Assembly: GCA_029204225.1 (NCBI GenBank)
Contig: MU831543.1
Coordinates: 312,001 to 376,000 of the forward strand
DNA from: Diphasiastrum complanatum
Taxonomy: Eukaryota; Streptophyta; Lycopodiopsida; Lycopodiales; Lycopodiaceae
Direction: 5' to 3'
DNA length: 64,000 bases
Of this stretch, positions 12,831 through 24,685 are shown piece after piece (within the stretch, counting starts at the first letter, position 1; every line of letters begins with the position of its first letter). Made by a program: the position numbers and the translations under genes. A model generated the notes under the pieces. That model did no database searches and was not told the origin of the DNA. It was given only the letters and a program-made list of their open reading frames with translations.

Positions 12831-13167
12831 ATCAGAATTTGTGGAGATGATAGAGAAATCGTGGAGATGATTCTGAGCTTCAGCGAATTGTCTACGAATT
12901 CTATAAGTGAGTACTCTAATGCAAGAAAATTGATTTTTTTCTATTTTTGAAAAGTTTGTCTCGGAGCCGAAATTTGTGGAGGCAAGAAATGAATCGTGCA
13001 TTGCAAAAAAGGTTGTGAGACAAATATTCTGAAAGAATGATTTCTGTGGTTTTCTCAGAAAAAAAACTGATTGTATGTCTGATCTGATGATATCTTGATG
13101 TTGTGAAACAAGAAAAGTAAGTAGGCAGGAAAGAAAATTAAGGAAGAAAAATTAGGAAAGAAAATAA

Positions 13168-14776
13168 CTAATACATATCAAGATAAAAACAGGGCTCATT
13201 GTACTTTCTCAGTCTCCTCCCATTGACCACAGCGTCTAAAAGATCGCCTTGTAGAGTTTGGAGTTCGACATATCCAGAGGCAAATATCTTTTGAATGACA
13301 TAAGGTCCTTGGCCAGAAAATTTGAGTTTTCCTTTAGATGCTTTGGCTTGGTATAGCAAAACCTTATCTCCGACCTGAAACTCTTTGAGTTTTAAGAATC
13401 GATCATGCCATGTTTTTTGTCGACATTTGTGGACTTGTTGAGCATGGATGCTGATCCGACGTGTTTCACACAGTTGTTTAAGATGAAATATCCTATTTGC
13501 TAGGATCTATCGATTATCTAGCTCTAGATTATATGCTACTCGAAGGGACGGAATATGGAATTCTACAGGCATAACCGCTTCTTGGCCAAATACTAGCTGA
13601 AAAGGGGTTAAGCTTGTGGCTTGCTTCGGGGTAGTGCGGTAGGCCCATAGAGCAGCATGAAGTCTTAGTTTCCAATCGGATCGGCTGGATTCAACGGCTT
13701 TGGTGAGAACGCCACATAAGATTTTGTTTGTGGATTCCACTTCACCATTGCATCGTGGATAATACGGGGAACTTTTGCGATGTACCACAAAAAATTTGGA
13801 AAGGAGATCTGCTATGACAGACTTAAGAAAATGTGTATCCCTATCGCTGATTAGTTCTAGAGGACATCCCAAACGAATGATAACCTGTTCATAGAGAAAT
13901 TTTGTAGTAGAACAAGCGTCAACATTGCGAACAGCTCTTGCTTCAGCCCATTTGGTACAATAGTTCGTAGCTACTACGATATAGCGGGATTGAGTGTGTC
14001 TAGCAGCAGGACTAATGGGTCCAACATAATCAATTTTCCATTTATGGAAAGCTTGATCAGTTGTGACCGGTGCAAGGGCATGTAGTCGGTCTTTTGAAAT
14101 CGTTTGGTTCTTAGACAAACATCACAAGCCTTGGTGTAGGTGTGTGTATCCTTAAAGAGAGTTGGCCACCAAAATCCGGCCAAGAGGATTTTCTTAGCAG
14201 TCATTTCGGAAGAGAAATGACCTGTCCCAACACCTTCATGAGTGAGGGAGATGCAGAGGGTATTTCACCTTCAGTAAAACAACATCGGATAATTCCATCT
14301 AACCCTTGTTTGTAAAATTGGCCTGCAATTAACATATAAGGTTTGGTTTTGAGGACCAACGCATGTTGTTCGAGTTTAGATAAGGATGGATCCATCTGCC
14401 CTGAAGTTAAATATTCTGTGATTTCCTTGGCCCAAACGGGTGTAGAGTCAACTTGAAATAAGATGGCATCGAGTAAATCATCGTTGACGCCTTGATCTGG
14501 GGTGGGTAGGTTAGGGATTCGAGATAGATGGTCTGCTAAAAAATGTTGAACTCCCTTTCGAACCACGATCCTAAACTCAAATTCTCGTAGTATTAGGATA
14601 CATCGAGTGATACGACCAGTCGTGCAAGTCTTGTTGATGAGATATAGGAGTGCTTGATGATTAGTGAAGAAGGCAAAAACTTTTTCCAAAAGATAATGAC
14701 GAAACTTTTGAACCGCATATATCATTGCCAAAGCTTTATGTTCGGTAGTGGTATAATTGACTTCAGCAGGTATCAA
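13168..14776 (-). pseudogene. Gypsy RNase H C-part and integrase (minus strand)
   Basis: Reading down from 14,776: the end of RNase H (VNYTTTEHKALAMIYAVQKF, NHQALLYLINK) and a linker; an integrase zinc-binding remnant (CDVCLRTKRFQK); the catalytic core (WKIDYVGPISP, SDRDTHF, then CNGEVESTNKIL with the expected glutamate); and a C-terminal domain with KFSGQGPYVIQKIF and VNGRRLRKYN. There is a frameshift at about 14,200, a second break between 14,120 and 14,040 and a stop near 13,507. In a living element this part would insert cDNA into chromosomes. No chromodomain follows. Confidence 0.85.
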
Positions 14777-14791
14777 TTGTCTACTGAGAAA

Positions 14792-15942
14792 TCAGATTGG
14801 TGGATAGTCTTTTTTGAATTCTCCCGGTTGGGTGAGCACTACTCCAATGACATACTTGGATGCATCGGTATGCACATGGAATCCTTTGGAGTAATTAGGA
14901 GCCCGAAGGATAGGTGCATTGGTAAGGGCTTCTTTGAGTTGATTGAAAGCGACATGTTGTTCATTAGTCCATTTGGGGACAACAACTACTTTGTAGATTA
15001 ACCTTGCTTTATTAGCAAAGTCGAAAATAAAGCACCAATAGTAGTTGGCGTGGCCAAGAAAATAATACATTTCACGGATGGTATGTGATTCTGGTAGATT
15101 TTGAATGATGAGGACCTTTTCGGGGTCAATTGCGATGCCATTTTTTGAAATGATGTGGCCTAACACAATATCGTGTGTTACCCAGATCTGGCATTTTCTA
15201 GGGTTCATGGAGATGCCGAATCGTTGACATTGGATAAAATTTTTCTCAAGCACTGACAGATATCGTGATTTTGAATGTGCACCTAAATCATCCAAGTAAA
15301 CTTCTAGGGTGTCGCCTATCTACTGAGAAAAGGCAACTTGCATAACACGTTGAAACATGCTAGGAGCATTGCAGAGACCAAAAGGCATGACTTTTCAACA
15401 GAAGGTTCCCCATTCTATGGCAAAAGCGGTTTTATGTTGATCTTCTTCAGCAATTTGGATCATATTAGATCCGCTAAAATCATCTAAGAAGGAGTAGGAC
15501 TCATCTCCAGCAAGATTTTCTAGGATGGATTCTCCAAAAGGTAATGGAAAATGATTACGTTCTGTAACGGCATTTTCTTAAAATCGACACAGTTCCAAAG
15601 TTTTCCATTTTTTTTAGGAACAATGACAATTGGGGAGACCCACTTACGATGTTCGATTTCATAGATGAATCCTGCATCTAACAAGCGTTGGAGTTCTTCT
15701 TTGATTTTGGCCTTGTAGATCGGATTGCATCGGTAGGGACGACTAGCAGTTGGCCTCACACCCAGTTTAAGGAAAATATGATGCACAACTACTTGGGGTG
15801 AGACGCCTTTCATGTTTTTATAGGACCAAACAAAGACATGTCTATATTTGCGCAATAGCTTTTCAAGCCGTTTGCATTGTTTGCGATTGAGATGAGCCCC
15901 GACGTGGACAATGTATTCGTTAGTTTCAATTGACTCACTCAA
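14792..15942 (-). pseudogene. Gypsy reverse transcriptase and RNase H start (minus strand)
   Basis: The N-terminal fingers (ELQRLLDAGFIYEIEH, WVSPIVIVPKKNGKLW) read at 15,942-15,520. A broken stretch with an in-frame TAG follows, then the catalytic EVYLDDLGAHS near 15,285-15,300, the thumb (HTNYYRCF-like GHANYYWCF), and the RNase H start (FHVHTDASKYVIG). The YLDD active site survives, but a stop lies about ten codons upstream, so no full polymerase can be made. It was originally for copying the element's RNA into cDNA. Confidence 0.85.
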
Positions 15943-16763
15943 GGATAAAGTGATGGTGCGGACAAGGCCTTCATAGGACGAATTACCATTCGGTTCACGT
16001 TGAGCTTGGGGTTATTGGACTATGACATCCTCAATCGTATAGCCCTTAAAGTATTCAGGCACGTCATGGGCTGGAGATTTGAGGGGGTCCTTGTCTTTTA
16101 ACTAGTGGGATGGTGATTTGGAAGATTCGGGGGTTGGTGTAGGAACAAAAGCAATCTCAAGAACTTTCCTAACAATGGTAAGGTCGCCATGCATTGAATT
16201 TGAAGAGGTTTCTTCATCTTTTCCTTCATGGTATGGCCACGTGGTCGTGGCTTCGGAGGTCATGAGGTGTGCGGATGAGGAAGTGGTGGCACATCATGGA
16301 GGATTTTGTCATCGATTTGAAAGATTGTTTCCTCCTCACAGAGGTCCCATGGATAGTTTGGTCGTTTGACCCGGTAGAACTTCTTATCAGGTTTTTCGAT
16401 GGTAATAGTGGCCATTGGTTCCACTTTGGATGATTGTTGCGGAAAGGCCTTAAGTGGAATTGCCTCCATGTAGTTGAGGATTTGGATATAAAAAATGTTT
16501 GAATCTTCTGAGAAATTCTGAATTCGCAAGACATTTTCGTCATCTACAAAAAAAATCTTCTGATTCATTAGTAGGTAGCCATGCAACATTTAGCAACTCA
16601 TCATTGTGTGAAAGAATATCAATAAAATTGATATTAATGATAGGGGTGTCTAGATCAGAAATTTGTTCGTTATCGGTCAGAGGAGTATAGGTACAATCAT
16701 CCTGATGTTGAGCACAAGAATCGGCATTCACACAATCAATTGTAGCTAAACTGTGACTCTAGT

Positions 16764-17330
16764 TTATGATATCAGTAGATTCAACATAATGACCTTTTTT
16801 GTGGCTAGATTGGTATGGCTCAAACATTGAACTAGTGGTGGAGGATCCCTCATCGTGAAACTATGCAGGTTTGAGTTTGCCAGATGAATCGATGGTGACG
16901 GAACTGTCTCGATTTTCAAAGGTGACGCGGCCTTTGCTTTAGAGTGAACGACTCGTGCATTGGTGAGCCATGGGTGACCAAGTAGTAACTCATAGGAATA
17001 GGCATTACTGGGAATATCAAGTATTACTAGATCTATAGAAAACTTTAGACTTCCTAGTTTGATCAGCACTTGTGGAAGGAAACCGGTAGGTCGAACCACA
17101 CTTTGATCAGCCATCCTAAGCTAACAAGTGGGCTTGGTAAGCTTGTCTCTCAGATTCCATTCTAGCATGAGGGATGTGGAAATGATATTGACACCTAAGC
17201 CGTCGTCGAGAACAGCAAGGACTTCACGAGATTGGCGGTGGGTAGCTGGGATTTTGATGTTGCCTCATTCACTTAGTGGATTGGTTAGGTGTAATGGCAT
17301 TTCGGGCAACTCATCAGGGGTGGTGGTGTC
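16764..17330 (-). pseudogene. Gypsy aspartic protease region (minus strand)
   Basis: The minus strand reads a retropepsin-like domain: VLDDGLGVNI at the active-site position, then LRMADQSVVRP, FSIDLVILDIPSNAYSYELL and LLGHPWLTNARVVHS. The plus-strand relative at 21,170-21,530 has LDGGSGVNI at the active site, so the minus copy has a substituted site. A stop also precedes LRMADQ. This is a dead remnant of the enzyme that processes gag-pol. Confidence 0.75.
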
Positions 17331-17505
17331 GGTGGATTGGATCTGGTGTTTCGATTTGCTAGCATGCTTCCATAGAACATGGAAAGGGAGAGTGCCATTG
17401 GCTTGCAGTAAATCCTACTTCAAGGGTTTTGTTTTCAAAAGGCTTATGAGGTACCTTATGGGAGGTGCAAGATTGTTGGTCGGCATTGCAGGTTTGCTGA
17501 CGATA

Positions 17506-19001
17506 CTAATGATGCAGCCGAATTTCTTCAAATGGGTGAGGATAAACTATCGGGGTCAAATCTTCACTTGGAGGGACAACATGCTGTTGAGTTTTGCTGG
17601 GTGCAAGTGTAGGGGCTTGGCGTTGGGTTTGTGCCTGAGTCAAGACCCATGCGGGATGAGTTTCAATTGGCAAAGTTTCTACTTGTACTGAACAGACAGG
17701 ACCAGCAGGTTTGGATCGGAATGGACAGTCCTTTACGTGATGTTCAATACCGCAGTTTTCACAAGCTGGAAGAAAGCAGAGTTTATCGGGACAACGAATA
17801 CTAGGATGCTCACCTGCACAGATAAAACATCCTCGTATTGTTGGAAGTTGGTGCATGGCAAACACAACTTGGTTAGGATCATAAGTCTGAGCATTGGGGT
17901 CAGCCACCTGAGCATTAGGATCATATGTATAATAAACAACGGTTTCAGTGCCGTACCTGGGTTGAGTCGTGTCTTTCACATAATATGTTGTTGGATCAAT
18001 GGTATTGGGATCAAGGTAGTGAACAACTTGTTGTGGAGTGGATTGGTTGACGACAAACTATTGACGAGATTGGTACTGATTGGGTGCAGTTGGTCGTGGT
18101 TGGGATACCCCTGGTTGTGGAATGGATTGTTGTGGAGGGTAGGGGCGGTATACTCGATACATAAGTCTGGGTGCTAATGGAAAATGATTTCGTAGTTGAG
18201 GGGACTCATTAGTAGTGTGATGTTGTGAGCAGATCGGACACCAGACATTCTCTCTTGCTGGAAAAGTTTTTTCAGCAATATTTTTCATGGCGGTTTGGAA
18301 ATCAGCAATGAATTTATCCATATGAGTTTGTTGAGCTTTCTGTCAGGTTTCCATTTGCTACAGAAGTTCAAAAGATTGGGCAACATTTTCAGACTTCGGG
18401 TGATTAGGATGGTCGAGATTCTTAGATTTCTTTTCACGATGGTCAAAGTCATCGTCGGAACCTCCGTCTTCCTCATGGATAGCATCAGTCATCACATCTT
18501 TAAGTTGATCATAGAAGTCAACCGTTTAAGTTCGCGACGGATGTTCTTAGGCAATCCAACCAAGAATAGTTTTATGGCCATTCGTTCAGTGATGTTTTTG
18601 TCAACACATTCGACTTTGAGACGTTTAAAGTGCTCAATGTAGTTTCGAACAGACTCGTCGCGACACATCTTGATATGAGTAATTTGGATGAATGGGCTCT
18701 GAGTCAGTTTGGATGGTTTGAAACACTTGATGAGAGCGTCTTTGAAAGTGGTCCAAGAAGCAAGATCAGGAGTTTTGAGGTTAAAATACCACTCTTTGGC
18801 TATTCCATAGAGTACCATAGGGAATAGGCGAAGCTTTTTAGTCTCAGAGGTATCTCCATAGAAGTGGCATGCATTATCAAAGTCTTGGAGAAATCGGACT
18901 GGGTCAGATTCTCCATCGTACTTTGGTGCATCGATACGTGGAATTCTGTGTTCTAGTCGTGGAGGGGTTGGATTGGAAGATTCAGCACAATCTCGAGACA
19001 T
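17506..19001 (-). pseudogene. Gypsy gag (minus strand)
   Basis: The start at 19,001 gives MSRDCAESSNPTPPRLEH, then a capsid-type domain (PKYDGESDPVRFLQDF, RLFPMVLYGIAKEWYF, RDESVRNYIEHFKRL). Frame breaks occur near 18,490 and 18,060. Further on come a CPICSQHH motif (about 18,240) and a cysteine-rich knuckle (GCFICAGEHPSIRC, then CENCGIEHHVKDC) at about 17,835-17,720. The double knuckle suits nucleocapsid binding of element RNA. The frameshifts mean a complete gag cannot be translated. Confidence 0.8.
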
Positions 19002-19847
19002 GATGCAGAGTGTGGAATAGAGTAATGGTATAGATGATCAGGGCAGTACTGTACTTGGCAAAAAGACAAAAATGAGAGTTTTCTTGCAGAATGGAGGATT
19101 TGGACAAAAACTGGACTTTTCTGTTGTAAGAGAATTCATGGACAGGTCTAGAAATCATGGACAGTCAGATAAATCTAACTGTAGTACTCGCGAATCATGA
19201 CAGGAGGTGCTTTCTGTCAAAATACTGATTTTTTATATTTTTCAAAACAATTTTTTAGAGATAGAATTCGTAGAGGGTACAGAGAATTTGTTCTCTCTGT
19301 GGGCAATTTCGTGGCATAACTAGAGAATTTTGATACTGAGGTTTTGCTGGCAGATGAGAAAAATAGTAAAAAAAGTGATTTTCTGACAGAAAACAGGCAA
19401 AATCTGTGAGATAGAATTCACGGAGCTGTTGGAGGACTGATCTTTGATAGATCTAGCCTTAGTGAAGCCGACAACTTCTAAGACCAAGATTTGGTTGAAA
19501 AACAGTGGATTTTGACAGTATATCAGGGTGTTTTCTCATAATCTGAACAGAGTCAGAATTCGTGGAGGTGATAAAATGGAAGATCAGGGTCTGTTATGGC
19601 GGCGAATTCTGATATACCTATTTGGCTGAAAAAAATGTTACTTGGGTCACTTCTTTCAAAGAAAATGCCCAAGTTGACACTTTTGTTGCTTCCCCCCGGC
19701 TTAATAGGTTGCTCCGTAGCTCGTTGAGGACCTGGAGAGAAGTCTCGTGCTGTGGTGTGAAGGTAAAAAACAAGCAAGCATACACACAAACACGGAAGCG
19801 AAAAAAAATGAAACGAAAGGAAAGCTAGGTAGAAAAAATCTTAAAAA
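19002..19847 (-). other. Gypsy untranslated leader
   Basis: About 850 bp between primer site and gag ATG on the minus strand, with no sustained reading frame. It is homologous to plus-strand 11,909-12,440 (shared CAAATAGGTATATCA and TATCACCTCCACGAAT), which identifies both as leader of the same family. Confidence 0.75.
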
Positions 19848-19863
19848 GCGGCAACGACGCCAA
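19848..19863 (-). other. tRNA-Asp primer-binding site
   Basis: The minus strand reads TTGGCGTCGTTGCCGC directly after the LTR end. It resembles the TGGCGCCGTTGCCGG primer site used by Tat/Athila-type plant Gypsy elements, with one mismatch (GCC to GTC). It fixes the strand and the LTR boundary. Confidence 0.85.
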
Positions 19864-20584
19864 TGTTGGAAGTAAATCTGGCTTATGCAATGGCTAGATC
19901 TACTCACGGGTGTAGTATAGTGTAGAGAGGATCGTCCACCTTTTAAGAACCTACCAAAGCTTCCAAATGAAAATAAACAAACAAGAACGGGAGCACCAAG
20001 GCTTTCCCAACTGGTGCTCGATATGAAAATAAAACTGATTAATAAAATAATAAGATCTTGCTAAGGCGGTACCCAACTAGCAAGAAGATTAAACTACTTC
20101 TAATTTAATACCCAAAAGGGAGATAGAAATAATAGATTGCGACTAACTAAGCAAATAGCAAATAAGAACATGCCACAATATAGAAACCGATGAAAAGGAG
20201 GCAAGAGGAGGCCCGAGCACCTTCCCTCAAGCTATGCACCTCCTTTTATGGCAAGGAGGGTCCTCCACAAGTATCCACTAACTTATGGGACTAACTTTTT
20301 TCTAGCCATTCTAGAACTTCTAACTTAGGATTTAGAACTTCAAAGTTTCTAACTTAGGAAAACTTGAGACAAATATTTCTAAGTTTAAGTTTCCTAAGTC
20401 TAAGTTCTAAATCTTAAGTTTTAGCTATTCAATTATTTTTTTAAGCTTCTACTCATGGACTTACGAAACACATGCCATGGTGGAAGTTTATTGACAGATA
20501 CTCATACGTGGGCTTACAAAACACATGCCACGGAGTTTTATTTCTTTCTTTTTATTTTTCTCTGTATTAGCACAGTTGCTAACA
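19864..20584 (-). repeat. 5' LTR of the minus-strand Gypsy element
   Basis: A 721-bp LTR reading TGTTAGCAACTGTGC at its start (20,584) and CTTCCAACA at its end (19,864), next to the primer site. A CTTAAGTT/AAGTTCTAA-rich stretch is shared with the plus-strand LTR at 11,314. The two LTRs are clearly diverged, so they belong to separate insertions. Confidence 0.85.
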
Positions 20585-21528
20585 TCTGCGCAGGTAAACA
20601 TCCTAGTATTCGCTACCCAGATAAACTTCGCTTTCCACCAGCTTGCGAAAATTGCGGCATTGAACATCATGTGAAAGATTGTCCTTCTCGATCTAAACCA
20701 GCTACTCTTGTCTGTTTTGTGCAAGTAGAAACATTGCCAGTCGAAACTCATCCAACAGGGGTCTTGACTCGTGCACAAACCAAACGCCAAACCCCTACAA
20801 TTGCACCCAGCAGCATAATGTCCCTCCAAGTAAAGATTCGACACTCATTTTCTATCCTCACCCATCTGAAGAAATTAGGCTGCACCACCAGTATCGCCAA
20901 CAAATTCACAATGCAGACCAACAATCTTCCACCTCCCATAAAGTACCTCACACACCTTTTGAGAACAAAACCCTTGAAGGTACTAGCTAATGTGACTCTC
21001 CCTTTCCACGTTCTCTGGAAACATGCAGGAAAATGGAAACAACAAATCCAATCCACCAACACCACCACCCCTGACGAGCTGCCTGAAATGCCATTACACC
21101 TCAGCAATCTGCTCAGTGAAAGGGACAATATCAAAATTCCAGCTACCCATCGCCAATCTTGCGAAGTCCTAGCTATATTGGATGGTGGCTCAGGTGTCAA
21201 CATCATTTTCACCTCCCTCATGTTAGAATGGAATCTGAAAGACAAACTTACCAAACCCACTTGTCAGCTTAGGATGGCTAATCAAAGTGTGGTCCGACCT
21301 ACCGTATTCCTCACACAAGTGCTGATCAAACTAGGAGGCCTGAAATTTTCCATAGACCTAGTCGTACTCGATATTCCTAGCAATGCCTATTCCTATGAGT
21401 TACTACTTGGTCACCCATGGCTTACCACTGCAAGAGCTGTTCACAACTGGAGCAAAGGTCGAGTCACCTTTGGAAATAGAGACAACTCTATTACCATCGA
21501 TTCATCTCGCAAACTCAAACCCGCATGA
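20585..21528 (+). pseudogene. Gypsy gag knuckle and protease (plus strand)
   Basis: Starts abruptly at the LTR junction inside the knuckle (ICAGKHPSIRYPDKL, CENCGIEHHVKDC). One cysteine of the first knuckle is tyrosine here. It continues through a linker to the protease: LAILDGGSGVNIIFTS with the active-site aspartate, LRMANQSVVRP, and SYELLLGHPWLTTARAVH. This part stays open for over 300 codons, but it starts inside gag and carries shifts near 20,820, so it is not a functional gene. The starting methionine upstream lies in LTR sequence. Confidence 0.8.
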
Positions 21529-22439
21529 TTTCACGACAAAGGATCTTCTACTACTAATTTAGTGTTTGAGCCTTACCAGTCCACCCACGAAAAATGTCAT
21601 TATGTTGAATCTACTGATATCATAAATTGGAGTCACAATTTAGCTACCATTGATTGTGTGAAAGTCAATTCTTGTGCTCAACATCAGGATGATTGTACCT
21701 ATACTCCTTTGATCGATAACGACCAAATTTTTGATCTAGACATCCCTATCATTAATATCAATTTTATTGATATTCTTCCACACAATGATGAGTTCTTAAA
21801 TGTTGCATGACTACCTACTGATGAATCGGAAGATTTATTCGTAGATGACGAGAATGTCTTAAGAATTCATAATTGCCCAAACGATTTTGACATTTTTGAC
21901 ATTCAGATCCTCAACTACATGGAGGCCCTTCCACTCAAGGCCTTTTCCGCAGCAGTCATCCAAAGTGAAACATTGCCAAAGTTACGGTCGAAAAACATGA
22001 TACCAAGCTATACTGGGTCAAACGACCAAACTATCCATGGGACCTCTGTGAGGAGGAAACAATTTTTCAAATCGACGACGAAATCCTCCATGTTGCGCCA
22101 CCACTTTCTCATCCGCACACCTCACGTCCTCCGAAGCCACAACCTCGTGGCCATACCATGAAAGAAAAGATGAAGAAACCCCTTCAAATTTAGCCACTTG
22201 GAGACCTTACCACTGCTAGGGAAGTTCCTGAGATCACATCCGCTTATACACCAATCCCCGAACCTCCCAAATCACCATCCAGATGGTTGAAAGGCACGGC
22301 CCCCCTCCAATCACCAGCCCATGATGTGCCTGCATATTTTAAGGACTATACGATCGAGGATGTAACCATCCAATTACCGCAAGTTCAATGTGAGCCAAAC
22401 GGTAATTCACCCTACGAAGGCCCGCCCGAACCATCACTC

Positions 22440-23500
22440 TCTCCTTGAGTGAGCCCAATGAAAGTAACGAATACATCGTCCACATCGGGGCTCATCTCAA
22501 TCGGGAACAACGCAGAAGGCTCGAAAAGCCTCTGCGCAAATATCGACATGTCTTTGCAGGGTCCTATAAAGACATGAAAGGAGTTTAACCCCAGGTAGCT
22601 GTGCATTGTATTCCCCTTAAACCGAGTGCGAAACCAACTGCTAGCCGTCTCTAGAGATGTAATTCGATCTACAAGGCCAAAATCAAAGAAGAATTACAAC
22701 ACTTGTTAGATGCAGGATTCATCTATGAAATCGAACATACATAGTGGGTCTCCCCAATCGTCATTGTTCATAAAAAAATGGGAAACTCCGAATCTATGTC
22801 AATTTTAAAAAACTTAACGCCGTCACAAAACGTGGTCATTTTCCATTACCTTTCGGAGAATCCACCTTAGAAAATCTCGCTAGAGATGAGGCCTACTCCT
22901 CCTTAGATGGCTTTAGCGGATACAATATGATTCAAATTGTTGAAGAAGATCAACATAAAACCGCTTTTGCCACAGAATGGGGAACCTTCTGTTGGAGAGT
23001 CATGTCTTTTGGTCTCTATAATGCTCCTAGCACTTTCCAATGCGTTATGCAAGTTGCCTTTTCTCAGCAGATGGGAGATACCATAGAAGTTTACTTGGAT
23101 GATTCAGGTGCACATTCAGAAGAAACACATCATCTGTCTGTGCTTGAGAAAATTCTTATCCAATGTCAATGCTTTGGCATGTCTTTGAACCCTGAAAAAT
23201 GCCAGATCTAGGTAACACATGGTATTGTGTTACGACATATCATTTTAAAAAATGGCATTGCAACTGACCCAAACAAGATCCTGATCATTCAAAATCTACC
23301 CGAACCCCGTACCATCCACGAAGTATATTCCTTCCTTGGCCACACAAACTACTATCGGTGCTTTATTATAGACTTCGCTAATAAAGCACTATTAATCTAT
23401 AAAGTAGTTGTTGTCCCCAAATGGACTGATGAACAATGCGTCACATTCAATCAACTAAAAGAAGCCCTTACCAATGCACCTATCCTCTGAGCTCCTGATT
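22440..23500 (+). pseudogene. Gypsy reverse transcriptase (plus strand)
   Basis: Fragments of the polymerase in order: AHLNREQRRRLEK-like linker (from about 22,490), ELQHLLDAGFIYEIEH, WVSPIVIVHKKMG, SSLDGFSGYNMIQI, FGLYNAPSTFQCVMQ, and the catalytic EVYLDDSGAHSEE near 23,090. Then CQI followed by TAG at 23,210 where the sister copy has W, then FLGHTNYYRCF. Several stops are point changes of codons that are sense in the minus copy, which shows independent decay. Confidence 0.85.
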
Positions 23501-23509
23501 ACTCCAAAG

Positions 23510-24685
23510 ATTTTCATGTGCATACCGATGCATCCAAGTATGCCATTGGAGCAGTGCTCACCCAACCGAGAGAATTCAAAAAGGATTATCCAATTTGATT
23601 TCTCAGTAGACGATTGATACCCGCTAAAGTCAATTATACCACTACCGAGCGTGAAGCTTTGGCAATGGTATATGCGGTTCAGAAGTTTCGCCATTATGTT
23701 TTGAAAAAAGTTTTTGTCTGCTTCACTGATCATCAAGCACTCCTATATCTCATCAACAAGACTTGCACAACCGGTCGTATTACTCGATGGATCCTATTAC
23801 TGTGAGAATTTGAGTTTAGGATTGTGGTTCAAAAGGGAGTTCAACATTTTTTAGCAAAACATCTTTCTCGAATCCCTAACCTACCAGCTCAAGATCAAGA
23901 CGTCAACGATGATTTACCTAATGCCATCTTATTTCAAGTTGACGCTACACTCGTTTGGGCCAAAGAAATCACAGAATATTTAACTTCAGGGCAGATGGAT
24001 CCATCCTTATCTAAACTTAAACAACGTGCGTCGGTCCTCAAAACCAAACCTTATACGTTAATTGCGGGCCAACTTTACAAGCAAAGGTTGGATGGAATTA
24101 TCCGACGTTGTCTTACTGAAGGTGAGATATCCTCGGTTATATCCCTCACTCATGAAGGTGTTGGAGCACTTTTCTTCCAAAATGACTACTAAGAAAATCC
24201 TCTTGGCAGAATTTTGGTGGCCAACCCTCTTTAAGGATACACACACCTACACTAAGGCCTGTGATGTTTGTCAAAGAACCAAACGATTTCAAAAGATCAA
24301 CTACATGCCTTTACACCCTGTCACATCTGATCAAGCTTTCCAGAAATGGGGAATCGATTATGTTGGACCTATTAGTCCCACTGCTAGACACACTCAATTA
24401 CGATATATCGTAGTAGCTACGGACTATTGTACCAAATGGGCTGAAGCAAGAGCTGTTCGCAATGCTGATGTTCGTTCTACCGCCAAATTTCTCTATGAAC
24501 AAGTTATAGTTCGATTCGAATGTCCTCTAGAACATATCATCGATAGGGGTACACATTTTTTTAACTCTGTCATAACTGATCTACTTTTTAAATTTTTTGT
24601 AGGACATTGCAAAAGTTTTCCGTATTATCCACGATGCAATGGCCAAGCGGAATCCACAAATAAAATCTTAGGTGGTCAATTTTAG
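23510..24685 (+). pseudogene. Gypsy RNase H and integrase (plus strand)
   Basis: RNase H motifs HTDASKYAIGAVLTQ, TTTEREALAMVYAVQKF and DHQALLYLINK, then a linker. The integrase zinc region (CDVCQRTKRFQK) and core (WGIDYVGPISPTARHTQ, IDRGTHF, CNGQAESTNKIL) follow. Stops occur near 23,597, 23,804 and 24,192. Homology to the sister element ends right after STNKIL at about 24,675. Everything beyond, including the integrase C-terminal domain and the 3' LTR, is missing. Confidence 0.85.

Larger units (their letters stand above)
12840..20584 (-). mobile_element. Minus-strand Gypsy element nested in gag
   Basis: On the minus strand the order is 5' LTR (20,584-19,864), tRNA-Asp primer site, leader, gag, zinc knuckle, protease, reverse transcriptase, RNase H, integrase (to 13,168), then about 330 bp of untranslated DNA. 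The outer TG end of the LTR abuts the plus-strand gag knuckle at 20,584/20,585, which shows insertion into that gag. No 3' LTR is found at the left end, so the left junction has been deleted and no target duplication can be tested. The left boundary is approximate. Confidence 0.8.
11314..24680 (+). mobile_element. Plus-strand Gypsy element, split by a nested relative
   Basis: A Ty3/Gypsy LTR retrotransposon in two parts. The left part is the 5' LTR, leader and first part of gag (11314 to about 12,830). The right part is the gag zinc-knuckle region, protease, reverse transcriptase, RNase H and integrase (20,585 to about 24,680). The domain order is that of Ty3/Gypsy. Between them lies a relative in the opposite orientation. 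The right end stops inside integrase, after the motif corresponding to STNKIL, and no 3' LTR follows. Stops and frameshifts occur in every domain, so the element is dead. Related tRNA-Asp-primed elements belong to the Tat/Athila-like non-chromoviruses; no chromodomain is seen. Confidence 0.85.

Noticed and set aside
17128-18642. Long plus-strand open frames across the minus-strand Gypsy gag and protease
   Set aside because: They are antisense shadows of recognisable gag and protease coding sequence.
20488-21260. Minus-strand open frames opposite the plus-strand Gypsy protease
   Set aside because: Antisense shadows; the plus strand carries the protease motifs.
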